Numbered from the stretch's first letter, positions 52,323 to 62,252 are shown. The stretch is DNA of 64,000 nt from Fodinibius salsisoli (GCF_026229185.1 NZ_JAGGJA010000005.1:1-64000); one strand, 5' to 3'. Notes: generated by a model not told the origin, from the sequence alone. Numbers and translations: made by a program.

Positions 52323-52892
52323 ATGGAAAAAACAACACAGCACTATTTTCAATATCCCAGGAACCTGCACGAGATAGACTTGGCTACGCTTGTGTCGATG
52401 TATCGAGACCGGGGAATTCCCAAAAAGGCTAAACCGGGTGAATATTTTGCCTGCGCGAAGACGGGCAACCTCATCAAGGAGGGAAAATGGTGGTTTGGCC
52501 AGTATTACGAACAGAAAGCATGGGATCAAACGCTTACCAAGGGTTGTGAAGGGTATCCACTGACCGAAGTGGAGCTAAATATTCTGGGTATGGCCTTCGC
52601 CGTACATGATGAAGCGCCAAAGCGCGATTATGTGGAGCAGCATTCGGGGACAATTTCTAAGCTTTCTTATATGATTGCCAATGATCTGAAAGAGTTTGGG
52701 TTCTTGTCTATTGATGATCAGAAACGCCTGTTGATTACCCCCCGTGGAGAGAAAGCGTTACAAGGGGTTGCGCGTCGTATATATGGCAAGAAATTTCATC
52801 CTGATATGCTAAGAATAAACCAAGATGATGTTGTTCGCCCTACTATTGAGCGGGCTCCCAAGGAAGACAACGAACAGGCCAGCTTGTTTTAA
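52323..52892 (+). CDS. Hypothetical protein with a probable winged-helix C-terminus
   Basis: This 189-residue protein has no family name that I recognise. The N-terminal half contains a conserved-looking aromatic patch (GEYFACAKTGNLIKEGKWWF, GQYYEQKAW). The middle and C-terminal half (LTEVELNILGMAFAVHDEAP, then LKEFGFLSIDDQKRLLITPR) look like a winged helix, and the protein ends with a flexible tail (ERAPKEDNEQASLF). The N-terminal Q-H-Y-F-Q-Y-P-R-N segment recurs at the start and may be a motif of a lineage-specific family. It is not part of the AT-rich KAP gene that follows. Confidence 0.55.
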   Translation: MEKTTQHYFQYPRNLHEIDLATLVSMYRDRGIPKKAKPGEYFACAKTGNLIKEGKWWFGQYYEQKAWDQTLTKGCEGYPLTEVELNILGMAFAVHDEAPKRDYVEQHSGTISKLSYMIANDLKEFGFLSIDDQKRLLITPRGEKALQGVARRIYGKKFHPDMLRINQDDVVRPTIERAPKEDNEQASLF

Positions 52893-52907
52893 ATGAGACG
52901 TTAAGGG

Positions 52908-55424
52908 ATGAAGTATAAAAGGATAATTTTCTTTCTATCTTTTATTCTCTTTGCTTCTCTATTACTAAAAAATTGGTTTCATCAAGAGATATTGAACCAA
53001 TATATAGTGCCATTGGTTTTTGATCAGATTGAGCCAACCTACTATTTAGATGTGTTCTTTATGCTATCTGGGGTATCATTTATTATCCTTTTTAAGGAAA
53101 AGTTTAAACGCAAGTTCAGCCCTTCTCCATTAAGCCTGTTTTTTTCTTTTTGGCTGGTGTTAATTTATTCTTATTACAGATTTATAGATGGGAAATATTT
53201 TTTTATTGAGACTAAAACAGCATCATGTTTAGCATATGGTGATATATTATTGCTTTTTGGATTGATATATCCAGTGCTTTATTTATATCGTAAATTTAAG
53301 AAGGAAAAAAATAAACAAGATTCTGAGAGAGGTTTCAACGAAGATAATCCAATAGAAGATATTGAGTCAGATCTTTTAGGAAGAAAAAGATATGCAAAAG
53401 AGATTGCTGAAAGAATTGTAAGTACACAAAATGAGAAATCATTTGCAATCGGGGTTGTAGGGCAATGGGGGACTGGAAAAACTTCCTTTCTAGAGTTAAT
53501 TAAAAAGTATTTCGAAAAGGATGACTTATTAATTTTTGATTACAACCCCTGGAATATAACAGGGAGTAGCTCAATAACATCTAATTTTTTTGAAACATTT
53601 AGTATTCAGCTAGAAACCTACAGTTCCCAATTATCAAATTTGGTAAGGGTCTATTCTGCTAAGCTGGGTGCAAGTACTAATAGCTTTTTCTTAGCTGCTA
53701 TATTAGAGTGGATAAATTTATTAAATCATCGAACAAAGGAATCTTTATATGATGAAATAAATCAGCAGTTGAAAGAAATAGATAAGAAGATAATTATTTT
53801 TATTGATGACTTAGATAGGCTTGACAATTCTGAAATAATTGAAGTAGTAAAGCTGATAAGGAATTCTGCAAATTTTTATCGAACGGTTTTTATTGTAAGC
53901 TATGACAGGAATTATTTATTGAATGCCGTAAAAAAAATTAATGAATCGAGCTACGAATCTTTTTTAGAGAAAATTTTTCAGCTTGAAGTTACCTTACCAA
54001 GATTTGAAGAAGATATAATTTTATCAGAGTTAGAGAACTCATTAAAAGATATCCTCACCCAAGAAGATCATGAGGAGCTTGTAAATCAATTTAATGCAAT
54101 AGATTATGACCGACTATATAATTCTTCAGTTTCTTCATTTAGAGGAATTAATATTCCTGGCTATTATTTAGAAACGTTACGTGATGTTACAAGATTTATT
54201 AATCTTTTTTCAATCTCTTATTCTCAACTTCAAGGAGAGGTATACATCGAGGATCTTTTCTATTTGGAGATTTTGAGATTAAAACATCCCAATATTCATG
54301 AATTGATTTTTGAAAGATCTGATGAGTTTTTTGAAACTACTAATTCTACAGGACCAGAAGATAAAAAATTAGTATTGAAAGAAAATGAGGGTTCAAATTC
54401 TAAAAAAAAGTTAAAACTATGTGAATACCTGAATACCAAAAGTTCGGAGCTTCATATAAGTGAAGAAGAAATTGAAGCAATAAAACTTTCTTTAAAGAGA
54501 ATTTTTTGGAGAAGTATCCATTATGAAGTGCACTCTTTATCAGTAGTCATTCCTTCTAATTTTAATAAATACTTTTCTTATAGGTTATTAGATGGAGATT
54601 TATCAGAAATTGAGTTTAGTAAAGCAAGAAAATTGCCAAAAGATGAGTTTTTCAAAAAAATAGATGAATGGATATGCTCAGGTTTTTCAGAAGAAGTAGA
54701 AAGAAAATTAGCTTTAATTAAAAATTTTGATAATAAAGAGGATTTCGAAAAAGTTATCTCTTCAATTTTCTACTATGCAAATAAGAAATCTAGTGATCCC
54801 AATAGTTTCTATCCATTTAAGGGATTTAATGTGCGAAATATTTATAACAAGATGTATGATCATGAAGATAGGATCACAAAGGGGTATTATTCTGGAGAAC
54901 AAGAAAACTATAAGGAATTTGTTTATAGCATTTTAAACACAAGTGATACTAAATTTAATTTTCAAATTGAGTTTTTACATTTCCTCAACACTGAGTTGAA
55001 CTTACATAATTTCCCATTAGATCTTGAGGAAAGAACTGATTTTTTAATTAACTATCTTGAAAAATATCTGGAAGAGACTGACCAATTTAACTTAACAACT
55101 TGGAAGATTTATATAACGAATAAACGTTGGTATAATGAAAACAAAGCAAAAAAGATTTACCCCGAAAGATCTAAAGAATTATTAAAGCAGTTCATTAAAG
55201 AAAAAGCAACCAAAAGTTATTTTGAATTTTTTATAAATGAAGAATCCTCTAAGTATTATTTAGGGGATGGGGTCAATGCTTTATTTGACGACATGTCAGA
55301 GCTCAAAAAGTTTGTGAAAGAATTAGAAGTTACTCCAATATCGAGAGAGATAAGCCATTTTCTCAATCAATTAAAAGGGGAAAAATCGATGATAGAGTTT
55401 GATTTTAAAAACCTGGATTTGTAA
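52908..55424 (+). CDS. KAP-family P-loop NTPase with membrane segments
   Basis: This 838-residue protein belongs to the KAP group of the STAND/AAA-related P-loop NTPases. The N-terminus has about four membrane spans (IIFFLSFILFASLLL at 6-20, YLDVFFMLSGVSFIILF at 46-62, LFFSFWLVLIYSYY at 77-90, ILLLFGLIYPVLYLY at 113-127). Walker A is GQWGTGKT at 185-192 and Walker B is IIIFIDDLDRL at 295-305, followed by VFIVSYDRNYLL. The remaining 490 residues are helical and unidentified. The gene is much more AT-rich than its neighbours and is rich in A-runs, which suggests transfer. KAP NTPases occur in phage-defence systems, and a lone gene of this type is a fair candidate for one. Confidence 0.82.
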   Translation: MKYKRIIFFLSFILFASLLLKNWFHQEILNQYIVPLVFDQIEPTYYLDVFFMLSGVSFIILFKEKFKRKFSPSPLSLFFSFWLVLIYSYYRFIDGKYFFIETKTASCLAYGDILLLFGLIYPVLYLYRKFKKEKNKQDSERGFNEDNPIEDIESDLLGRKRYAKEIAERIVSTQNEKSFAIGVVGQWGTGKTSFLELIKKYFEKDDLLIFDYNPWNITGSSSITSNFFETFSIQLETYSSQLSNLVRVYSAKLGASTNSFFLAAILEWINLLNHRTKESLYDEINQQLKEIDKKIIIFIDDLDRLDNSEIIEVVKLIRNSANFYRTVFIVSYDRNYLLNAVKKINESSYESFLEKIFQLEVTLPRFEEDIILSELENSLKDILTQEDHEELVNQFNAIDYDRLYNSSVSSFRGINIPGYYLETLRDVTRFINLFSISYSQLQGEVYIEDLFYLEILRLKHPNIHELIFERSDEFFETTNSTGPEDKKLVLKENEGSNSKKKLKLCEYLNTKSSELHISEEEIEAIKLSLKRIFWRSIHYEVHSLSVVIPSNFNKYFSYRLLDGDLSEIEFSKARKLPKDEFFKKIDEWICSGFSEEVERKLALIKNFDNKEDFEKVISSIFYYANKKSSDPNSFYPFKGFNVRNIYNKMYDHEDRITKGYYSGEQENYKEFVYSILNTSDTKFNFQIEFLHFLNTELNLHNFPLDLEERTDFLINYLEKYLEETDQFNLTTWKIYITNKRWYNENKAKKIYPERSKELLKQFIKEKATKSYFEFFINEESSKYYLGDGVNALFDDMSELKKFVKELEVTPISREISHFLNQLKGEKSMIEFDFKNLDL

Positions 55425-55519
55425 TAAATAAGCTAATTTCAGGAGTTTAAACTTATAATTATTAAAACTAACCATTTTATAAAGTACGACTCCTAGAAAG
55501 AGATAAGTTTGATAGGCTT

Positions 55520-56122
55520 TTAATTACTTTTTGTCGTAGAAGCCGCCTTGAATTCTGCTTTGCCCTCCAAGGCTTTTTGTAGCTTTTGGTCATATTCATC
55601 AGCCGGAATTTCTATACAGCCAAATTGGGATAAGTGTTCCGTCCAAAATTGCGTATCCCAAAGTTTAAAACCGCCTTCTTTTAATGCTCGGTGGCACCAG
55701 TAGAGCGCTACTTTTGAAGCCTCCTTTTGCCATCCGAACATCGATTCTCCAAAATAAGCAGCTTTCAGAGAAACACCATATTGGCCGCCAATGAGATCCC
55801 AATCCTGGTTATAAACGCTTACCGAATGGGCGTGCCCCAGTTCATGCAGGTTGCAGTAAGAGTCGATAATTTCATCAGAAATCCAGGTGGAGTCACGATC
55901 GGCGCAGGCTTCCATTACTTTTCGGAAGGCATAGTCAAACCTAACGTGATAGTGACGATTTCGGATGATGCGCCTCACATTTGATGAAACATTAAATCGA
56001 TCCAGTGGAATGATGCCCCGTTGCTGTGACGTATACCATTTGGCCTTCGGATCGTGGCGGGAGTCGGCCATGGGAAAGATCCCGTTTGTATAGGCATTGA
56101 GCAGTTTTTCAGGAGCAATCAT
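55520..56122 (-). CDS. aat: Leucyl/phenylalanyl-tRNA-protein transferase
   Basis: Aat adds leucine or phenylalanine to N-terminal lysine or arginine of proteins, which marks them for ClpS/ClpAP. The 200-residue protein has the family motifs AYTNGIFPMADSR at 10-22, PKAKWYTSQQRGIIPLDRF, WISDEIIDSYCNLHELGHAH, GGQYGVSLKAAYFGESMF and ASKVALYWCH. The start overlaps the end of the metalloprotease gene by 14 bases, so it is translationally coupled. A clpS gene is present at 33877. Confidence 0.93.
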   Translation of the reverse strand: MIAPEKLLNAYTNGIFPMADSRHDPKAKWYTSQQRGIIPLDRFNVSSNVRRIIRNRHYHVRFDYAFRKVMEACADRDSTWISDEIIDSYCNLHELGHAHSVSVYNQDWDLIGGQYGVSLKAAYFGESMFGWQKEASKVALYWCHRALKEGGFKLWDTQFWTEHLSQFGCIEIPADEYDQKLQKALEGKAEFKAASTTKSN

Positions 56123-58586
56123 TATAGGTGTTTTTTGGCTGTAACGAACAATCTAAAAAAGGTTGCCCACTTCCGATCGGAGAACCGGGCGGGGGAGGCA
56201 GCGGCGTGGATGGCTCCATTACTTTTCCTTTGTCTTTAAACAGCTGTAACATGCGGTATCCATAAAAAAGAGCAGCCTCACGTTGTTCGGAAAGTCCCTG
56301 TTTTTCGGCTTCTTTTTTCATCCACTGCCGAAGTTCCTCAAGCTTGAGATTCGTAATCGCACGAACTTGTGATGAAGCCTCACGGTCGCTCGCCAGTTCC
56401 ATCATGTGATAGAGAACCAAATGATTAACCGTATTTTGGATGGCGCCTCGATAGCCTGACTGAGCGGGAGCCTGCCACGTTACATCCAACAGTTGACCGA
56501 GCAGGTCGCTTAACCCCAACCGGTTGTTGTCCCGGGCTTTATAATCTATGAGACGTGCTGTCCTGTTTGTATTCAACAGCAAGTCAATCGTCATGTTGGC
56601 AGCTGTTTCAGCTGCTCCCAGGGGATCAAAAGCGGGATCAGTATGGCTGTTAAATAGCTCGCGTGAGTTATAATAGCTAAGTGGACGCGGAGGAATCAGA
56701 TCAATAATCTTTTGAGGCATCTGCAGGGCATCCGGCTGAATGGTCTTGAGCATGGCATTTAGGGCGGCGCGTTGAATGGAGTCAGCAACTGGCTTAGGAT
56801 TGGGTTGTTCGTCGCCCCGCAGGGTGTAGCTGTAGTTCAATCCCCCGATGAGCTTGGCTGTACCATCCAGTTGATACCGGTGATAAAGATAAATAGGCAC
56901 CAAGGCATCTTCGAGCTTCGCCATGGGCGTTCCAACGGGAATATTGGAGACCGAAAAGTTTTTGAGCGCAATTCGGCGGACATCCATAATATGATCAAGC
57001 TGGTCAACGGCATTGGTTCCATTGTCCCACAGGTGGGCCTTGGGATGAGCGCCCCCGGCTGGACGGGCATCGTAATCCGAGATAAAAAGAAGTCCTTCGT
57101 CAATAGCATTGGTAAGGATCGTTTTTAATTCGGTGGGATTATCGGTATCTGCATAGCCATAGGAGATCGTTACTTTATCCCATTCGCCAATATTGGTATC
57201 GTAGGCATTGCTCAAATTGAGGGTGCTGTCGGCATTGATGGAAACTTTAGGCGCGGGATAATCCATCACAGAAGCGCGGTCATTAACACTGGAAGCAAAG
57301 TTATGGGCAAGTCCCAGGGTGTGTCCAATTTCATGAGCGGAAAGCTGTCGGATGCGGGCCAGCGCCATTTGCAGCATGGGATTATCTTCGTCATAGCTCG
57401 TTTCGCCTTTATAGGGAGAGAGCAACCCTTCGGCAATCAAATAATCCTGACGAACCCGCAGCGATCCCAGTAATACGTGTCCCTTGATGATTTCGCCGGT
57501 ACGGGGATCCACAACCGAGGTGCCATACGACCAGCCACGTGTGGAGCGATGCACCCAGTTAATCATATTGTATCGCACGTCCATGGGATGAGCGCTGTCA
57601 GGCAGCATTTTAACCTGGAAGGCATTCTTATAACCCGCTGCTTCAAACGCCTGGTTCCACCAGCGGGCACCATCGAGCAGGGCGCCACGGACTGGCTCGG
57701 GGGTGCCTGGATCTAAATAGTAGACAATAGGTTCAACAGCTTCGCTCATTGGGGCATCGGGATTTTTCTTCTTCAGCCTGTGTCGCGTAATAAATCGTTT
57801 GGTCAGCGGCTGGCCGATGGGCGTGCTATAGTCCTGGTAGCTGATGCCAAAATATCCGGCCCGGGGATCAAATGTTCGGGGCTCAAAATCGTCATCGGGC
57901 AGTTGAACAAAGGAGTGATGCTGGCGAACGGTGATGGCATCCGGGGTAGGGGTGACTGAGTGTACTTGGCCGCCTGGGCTACTTCCGGTAAAGGTAAGCG
58001 TTGCTTCAAATTCGGTGTTCTTGGGAAAGTTCATGGTTCCCTCAGGGTAGAGTGCCGACCGACTACCACTGACGCTATAGCTGCCTTCCTCATTCTGCTT
58101 CAGGCGTTCGACTACGCCATGGGCATCCCGGAGCAGGAAGTCAGTAGCATCCACCAGGATACGGTTGCCTTCTTTGGCGGCCACTTCAAATCCCCATAAA
58201 ACAGACTGGGCAAAGGCATCCTGGACCGAGGCTTTTTCTTTGGGATTATCAGTGATTGCCCGATACGAATAGTTGGGTTGGACCAAAAGGACTTTATCAC
58301 CTCGGCGATCAAAATAAACGATGCGATCATCACCCAGCTGATTGCGATCAAGACCAATGTCATTAGATCCCATGCCGGCCGTCAACGAATTAACATAGAG
58401 AAACTCCGTGTCGAAAGTATCCACTTCCAGCCAGACTTTGCCCTGGCTTTCATCCCAGTAATAAGTCATAAAGCCTTCTTTCTTATCGAGTCCTTCTGTT
58501 TTTTGATCGATTGAAGGCAGGTCTTGTGCGAAGAGGGTGGAGCAGTAAAACATAAGTACAATGCCAGAGAAAGCCAGTCGTTTCAT
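56109..58586 (-). CDS. Exported zinc metalloprotease (DUF5117/DUF4953 type)
   Basis: This 825-residue protein has a signal peptide (GIVLMFYCSTLFAQ), an N-terminal beta-rich domain (YYWDESQGKVWLEVDTFDTE) and a metalloprotease domain. The zinc motif is HEIGHTLGLAHNFASSVNDR at about residues 418-437, a metzincin-like HExxHxxGxxH site, followed by SVMDYPAP as a Met-turn-like element. The C-terminal 250 residues include helical repeats and end with QPKNTYNDCS. Substrates are unknown, but export is expected. The 3' end overlaps aat by 14 bases. Confidence 0.85.
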   Translation of the reverse strand: MKRLAFSGIVLMFYCSTLFAQDLPSIDQKTEGLDKKEGFMTYYWDESQGKVWLEVDTFDTEFLYVNSLTAGMGSNDIGLDRNQLGDDRIVYFDRRGDKVLLVQPNYSYRAITDNPKEKASVQDAFAQSVLWGFEVAAKEGNRILVDATDFLLRDAHGVVERLKQNEEGSYSVSGSRSALYPEGTMNFPKNTEFEATLTFTGSSPGGQVHSVTPTPDAITVRQHHSFVQLPDDDFEPRTFDPRAGYFGISYQDYSTPIGQPLTKRFITRHRLKKKNPDAPMSEAVEPIVYYLDPGTPEPVRGALLDGARWWNQAFEAAGYKNAFQVKMLPDSAHPMDVRYNMINWVHRSTRGWSYGTSVVDPRTGEIIKGHVLLGSLRVRQDYLIAEGLLSPYKGETSYDEDNPMLQMALARIRQLSAHEIGHTLGLAHNFASSVNDRASVMDYPAPKVSINADSTLNLSNAYDTNIGEWDKVTISYGYADTDNPTELKTILTNAIDEGLLFISDYDARPAGGAHPKAHLWDNGTNAVDQLDHIMDVRRIALKNFSVSNIPVGTPMAKLEDALVPIYLYHRYQLDGTAKLIGGLNYSYTLRGDEQPNPKPVADSIQRAALNAMLKTIQPDALQMPQKIIDLIPPRPLSYYNSRELFNSHTDPAFDPLGAAETAANMTIDLLLNTNRTARLIDYKARDNNRLGLSDLLGQLLDVTWQAPAQSGYRGAIQNTVNHLVLYHMMELASDREASSQVRAITNLKLEELRQWMKKEAEKQGLSEQREAALFYGYRMLQLFKDKGKVMEPSTPLPPPPGSPIGSGQPFLDCSLQPKNTYNDCS

Positions 58587-58680
58587 GGAGCCATACTTTT
58601 CTTGAGGTTAAATGGTTATCCTAACCAATTAACAACTTATGCGCAATGGTTTAAATGGCCGAGCATTGTTGGCTATGAAA

Positions 58681-58714
58681 TAAAAAAATCCCCGGCACTT
58701 ACGAAGTGGCGGGG
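58681..58714 (-). terminator. Terminator after fabI
   Basis: AATCCCCGGCACTT and AAGTGGCGGGGATT pair with one mismatch around a short ACG loop. On the minus strand a run of seven T follows. It lies 38 bases after the fabI stop (58752) and before the metalloprotease gene. Confidence 0.8.
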
Positions 58715-58751
58715 ATTGGGGAAACTAATTATAAATTAATGCGGCTAAGTG

Positions 58752-59594
58752 TTACTCCGCTTCATCTTCGGAATACATATTGGCCAGGTCATTGATCATC
58801 TCTTCATTAATACCGGCCGTTACAAAACCGCCATCGTGATAAAGGTTTTGCATCGTAACTTTTCGGGTTAAATCGGAGAACAAAGTCACACAGTAGTCGG
58901 CACACTCATCCGCCGTTGGGTTGCCCAGAGGAGCCAGTTTTTCTGCGAAAGTGTACATACCGTCAAATCCTTTAATACCACTTCCGGCGGATGTCTTCGT
59001 TGGAGCCTGTGAAATGGTATTTACCCGAATACCACGGTCAGCAAGACGGCTTCCATAATTCCGGGCAATGCTCTCTAAGAGTGCTTTGGCATCGTTCATA
59101 TCGCTATATTTGGAGAAAATACGCTGGGCTCCGATATAAGAAAGGGCTAAAATACTGGCGCCATCATTAAGCAGGTCGGCTTCGTCGGCGTAGCGAATCA
59201 CCTTATGAAGCGATACTGAAGAGATATCCAGCGTTTGTTGCAGCCAGTTGTAATTTAATTCCTTATAATCTTTTTTCTTACGAACATTGGGAGACATGCC
59301 AATGGCATGAAGCATGAAGTCAATTTCACCATGTTCTTCTTTGACGTTTTGCATCAGTTCTTGAATCTCATCCTCCTTCGTGACGTCACAAGGGAAGACT
59401 TCGGCTCCGGTTATTTCGGACAGCTCATCAAGATCGCCAAAGCGTAAAGCAACCGGAGCATTGGAGAGCGAGAATTCGGCTCCTTCACGCTGGCACGCCA
59501 GCGCAATACGCCATGCAATACTTCGGTCATCAAGTGCGCCGAAAATGAGTCCTTTTTTTCCTTCTAATAGTCCATATCCTTGTCCATCTGCCAT
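58752..59594 (-). CDS. fabI: Enoyl-[acyl-carrier-protein] reductase (FabI type)
   Basis: FabI reduces enoyl-ACP with NADH in the last step of each fatty-acid elongation cycle. The 280-residue short-chain dehydrogenase shows GLIFGALDDRSIAWRIA at 15-31 (the glycine/serine-rich nucleotide loop) and FMLHAIGMSPNVR. The catalytic Y-x(6)-K is in KYSDMNDAKALLES, and RVNTISQAPTKTSAGSGI is the substrate loop. The size is slightly above the usual because of an acidic C-terminal tail (NMYSEDEAE). A terminator follows. Confidence 0.93.
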   Translation of the reverse strand: MADGQGYGLLEGKKGLIFGALDDRSIAWRIALACQREGAEFSLSNAPVALRFGDLDELSEITGAEVFPCDVTKEDEIQELMQNVKEEHGEIDFMLHAIGMSPNVRKKKDYKELNYNWLQQTLDISSVSLHKVIRYADEADLLNDGASILALSYIGAQRIFSKYSDMNDAKALLESIARNYGSRLADRGIRVNTISQAPTKTSAGSGIKGFDGMYTFAEKLAPLGNPTADECADYCVTLFSDLTRKVTMQNLYHDGGFVTAGINEEMINDLANMYSEDEAE

Positions 59595-59813
59595 AAATTC
59601 TATTCCTCAATCATTTTTTCCGTTTGTTTGCGCAGCCCGAAAATAACAAAAGTTTGGTATCAAATCCGAAAATGGTTGCAGATAACCAGTACGGGGTCTA
59701 TAAGCAATAGAATTTATTCTGTTGATAATAGTCTTTTTTGTCCTTATTTTGCGGAACTTTGCGCAGGTATCTGTAAGGATCCGCTAAAATTTTGTTATAA
59801 ATCCATTTAAACC

Positions 59814-61166
59814 ATGTTTCAAGATCTTTCCTCAAAATTAGATAACGCCTTTCAAACGCTGAAGGGTGAATCTAAGATCTCCGACGTTAATATTGCGGAG
59901 ACTGTGAGAGAGATTCGCCGAGCTCTGCTGGATGCCGATGTGAATTATGAGGTAGCCAAGCAGTTTACGAACGATATTAAAGAGCGGGCGATGGGTGAAG
60001 ATGTGCTCACGGCTGTAAACCCCGGACAGCAGTTCACTAAGATTGTACATGATGAGCTGACTGACATTTTGGGTCAGGAGCGTGTGGATATTGCCGTGGC
60101 CGACACACCGCCCACGGTAATTTTAATTGCTGGTTTGCAAGGTTCAGGTAAAACGACCTTCAGCAGTAAACTGGCTCGATATCTGAAGCAAGAAAATAAT
60201 CGAAGTCCTATTCTGGCAGCAGCCGACGTCTATCGACCTGCTGCGATAAATCAGCTGAAGACCCTGGCTGACAGTATTGATGTGCCCGTCTATTCAATCG
60301 GTCAGAAAGATGCCGTACGCGTTGCCAAAGAAGCGGTGTCGATGGCCAAAAGTCTTGCACTGGATACTGTTATCATTGATACCGCCGGACGTATGCACGT
60401 AGATGCGGAGATGATGAATGAGGTAGCTGAGATTAAAAAAGCCGTTGAGCCTGATGAAACCTTGTTTGTGGTAGATTCCATGACCGGTCAGGATGCGGTA
60501 AATACAGCCAAGGAATTTAATAAAACCATCAATTATGATGGTGTAGTGCTTACCAAGCTTGACGGTGACACCCGTGGCGGAGCGGCGCTGTCGATTAAGA
60601 CCGTCGTCCAGAAGCCCATTAAGTTTGTAAGTACCGGCGAAAAGCTTGATGCTCTTTCTCCTTTCTATCCCGATCGGATGTCGCAGCGAATCCTGGGAAT
60701 GGGAGATGTTGTTTCTCTTGTGGAAAAAGCACAGAAAGAATTTGATGAGGAAGAAGCACAAAAGCTGCAGAAGAAAATTAAGTCCGACAGCTTTGACCTG
60801 GAAGACTTTTATGAACAATTACAGCAGGTAAAGCAGATGGGCGATCTTTCCGATCTTGTGGGTATGATTCCCGGAGCTGGAAAGGCGCTGGAAGATGCTG
60901 ACATCGATGACGATTCCTTTAAGCCGATTGAAGCTATTATTTGTTCTATGACGCCGGAAGAGAAACACAACCCGGATATCTTGAATGCCACTCGAAAACG
61001 GCGCATTGCTAAAGGTTCGGGTACCCGCGTGTCTGATATTAATGATTTGCTCAAGCAGTTCGGACAGATGAAGAAGATGATGAAGTCTTTCTCAGGTATG
61101 GGCAAGATGGGCAAAATGATGCAAGGCATGCAGGGAATGAAAAACAAACTGCCATTTGGCGGTTAA
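59814..61166 (+). CDS. ffh: Signal recognition particle protein Ffh
   Basis: Ffh recognises signal sequences and delivers ribosomes to the Sec translocon together with 4.5S RNA. The 450-residue protein has the N-domain, the GTPase domain with GLQGSGKTTFSSKLARYL at about 107-124, DTAGRMHVDAEMM and VLTKLDGDTRGGAALS, and the methionine-rich M-domain at the C-terminus (QMKKMMKSFSGMGKMGKMMQ). It is the first gene of the conserved ffh-rpsP-rimM-trmD-rplS operon. Confidence 0.96.
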   Translation: MFQDLSSKLDNAFQTLKGESKISDVNIAETVREIRRALLDADVNYEVAKQFTNDIKERAMGEDVLTAVNPGQQFTKIVHDELTDILGQERVDIAVADTPPTVILIAGLQGSGKTTFSSKLARYLKQENNRSPILAAADVYRPAAINQLKTLADSIDVPVYSIGQKDAVRVAKEAVSMAKSLALDTVIIDTAGRMHVDAEMMNEVAEIKKAVEPDETLFVVDSMTGQDAVNTAKEFNKTINYDGVVLTKLDGDTRGGAALSIKTVVQKPIKFVSTGEKLDALSPFYPDRMSQRILGMGDVVSLVEKAQKEFDEEEAQKLQKKIKSDSFDLEDFYEQLQQVKQMGDLSDLVGMIPGAGKALEDADIDDDSFKPIEAIICSMTPEEKHNPDILNATRKRRIAKGSGTRVSDINDLLKQFGQMKKMMKSFSGMGKMGKMMQGMQGMKNKLPFGG

Positions 61167-61304
61167 GAATTTAAGAATTAAGGTTTGGCAGGCTGTTTAG
61201 CCCAGTTCTGCTAAGCTGGATGTATTGTAAATTAACGCAAGATTCCGATAACATCCTCTATTAAATCAACATAAGTTTAACGAAATAAGCTAAGAGATAA
61301 TCCA

Positions 61305-62252
61305 TTGTTAAGAATAAGATTACAACGTAGAGGTCGAAAGAAACGGCCGATCCATCATATTGTAGTGGCCGACAGCCGTAAACCCAGAGACGGTCGCATT
61401 ATTGAGGATTTAGGTCGATTTGATAACATAACTCCCAAGAACGAGCTTGATCTCAAAAGAGATCGTGCACTGTATTGGTTGAAGCAGGGGGCACAGCCTT
61501 CTGATACGGTTCGTTCCATCTTTAAAAAGCAGGGGCTGATGTATGAAATGCACCTGATTCGATGGGGGAAATCGGAAGAAGAAATTGAGGCTGCCTTGAC
61601 AGAATGGCGTGAGAAGCGTGAGGCTAAAGAGGAAGATGTGCCTACACGAAAAGAACGTCAAAAAGCACTGCTCGAAGCCGAAGAAAAAGAATTCCAGAAG
61701 CAGCTTAAAAAGAAAGCTGAAGAAGCAGCCAGAGAAAAAGCCAAACAGGAAGCTCTTGCTGCTGAGGAAGATGAAGAGCAGGAAGAAGATGACGAGGAAG
61801 AAGAAATTGAAGCTTCTGATGATGAAGAGGCCGCTGCTGAAGAAGTACAAGCCCAGGAAACTGAAGCCGAAGAGCAAGAAGCCGAGGCCGATACAGCTGA
61901 GGAAGAGGATACTCAGGAAGCTGCTGCAGAAGAAGATTCTGATGACGAAGTAGCTGCTGATTCTGACGACGCCGAAGAAGAGGCATCCGAGGAAGATGAA
62001 GCCGAAGCTGAATCGGATGAAGAGGAAGAAGTAGAAGCTTCTGAAGAAGATGCGGACGAAGAAGAGGAGTCTGATGAGGATGAATCCGAAGTCAAAGCAA
62101 AAGTATCTACCGATATGTTAGCGAAAGAAGCAATAGAATATATCGAAAATACTCCGCTTGATGAGCTCGAAGGTTTTGTTACTGAAGACGAAGACCGGGT
62201 GACGGTGCAACGCGCTTTAGAAGATAAGCAGGAGCAAGACGAAGAAGAATAA
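61305..62252 (+). CDS. rpsP: Ribosomal protein S16 with a very long acidic C-terminal extension
   Basis: The S16 core (residues 1-85) is normal: MLRIRLQRRGRKKRPIHHIV, ADSRKPRDGRIIEDLGRFDN, LYWLKQGAQPSDTVRSIFKK. The start is TTG at 61305. After the core comes a charged helix (105-150) with a KKKAEEAAREKAKQEA stretch. About 110 residues dominated by E, D and A follow (152-262), and a small C-terminal block 266-308 (AKEAIEYIENTPLDELEGFV, then EDEDRVTVQRALED) resembles a short folded domain. S16 proteins are usually 80-100 residues and some Bacteroidota forms reach 150-180, so 315 is exceptional. It lies in the proper operon position. Confidence 0.9.
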   Translation: MLRIRLQRRGRKKRPIHHIVVADSRKPRDGRIIEDLGRFDNITPKNELDLKRDRALYWLKQGAQPSDTVRSIFKKQGLMYEMHLIRWGKSEEEIEAALTEWREKREAKEEDVPTRKERQKALLEAEEKEFQKQLKKKAEEAAREKAKQEALAAEEDEEQEEDDEEEEIEASDDEEAAAEEVQAQETEAEEQEAEADTAEEEDTQEAAAEEDSDDEVAADSDDAEEEASEEDEAEAESDEEEEVEASEEDADEEEESDEDESEVKAKVSTDMLAKEAIEYIENTPLDELEGFVTEDEDRVTVQRALEDKQEQDEEE

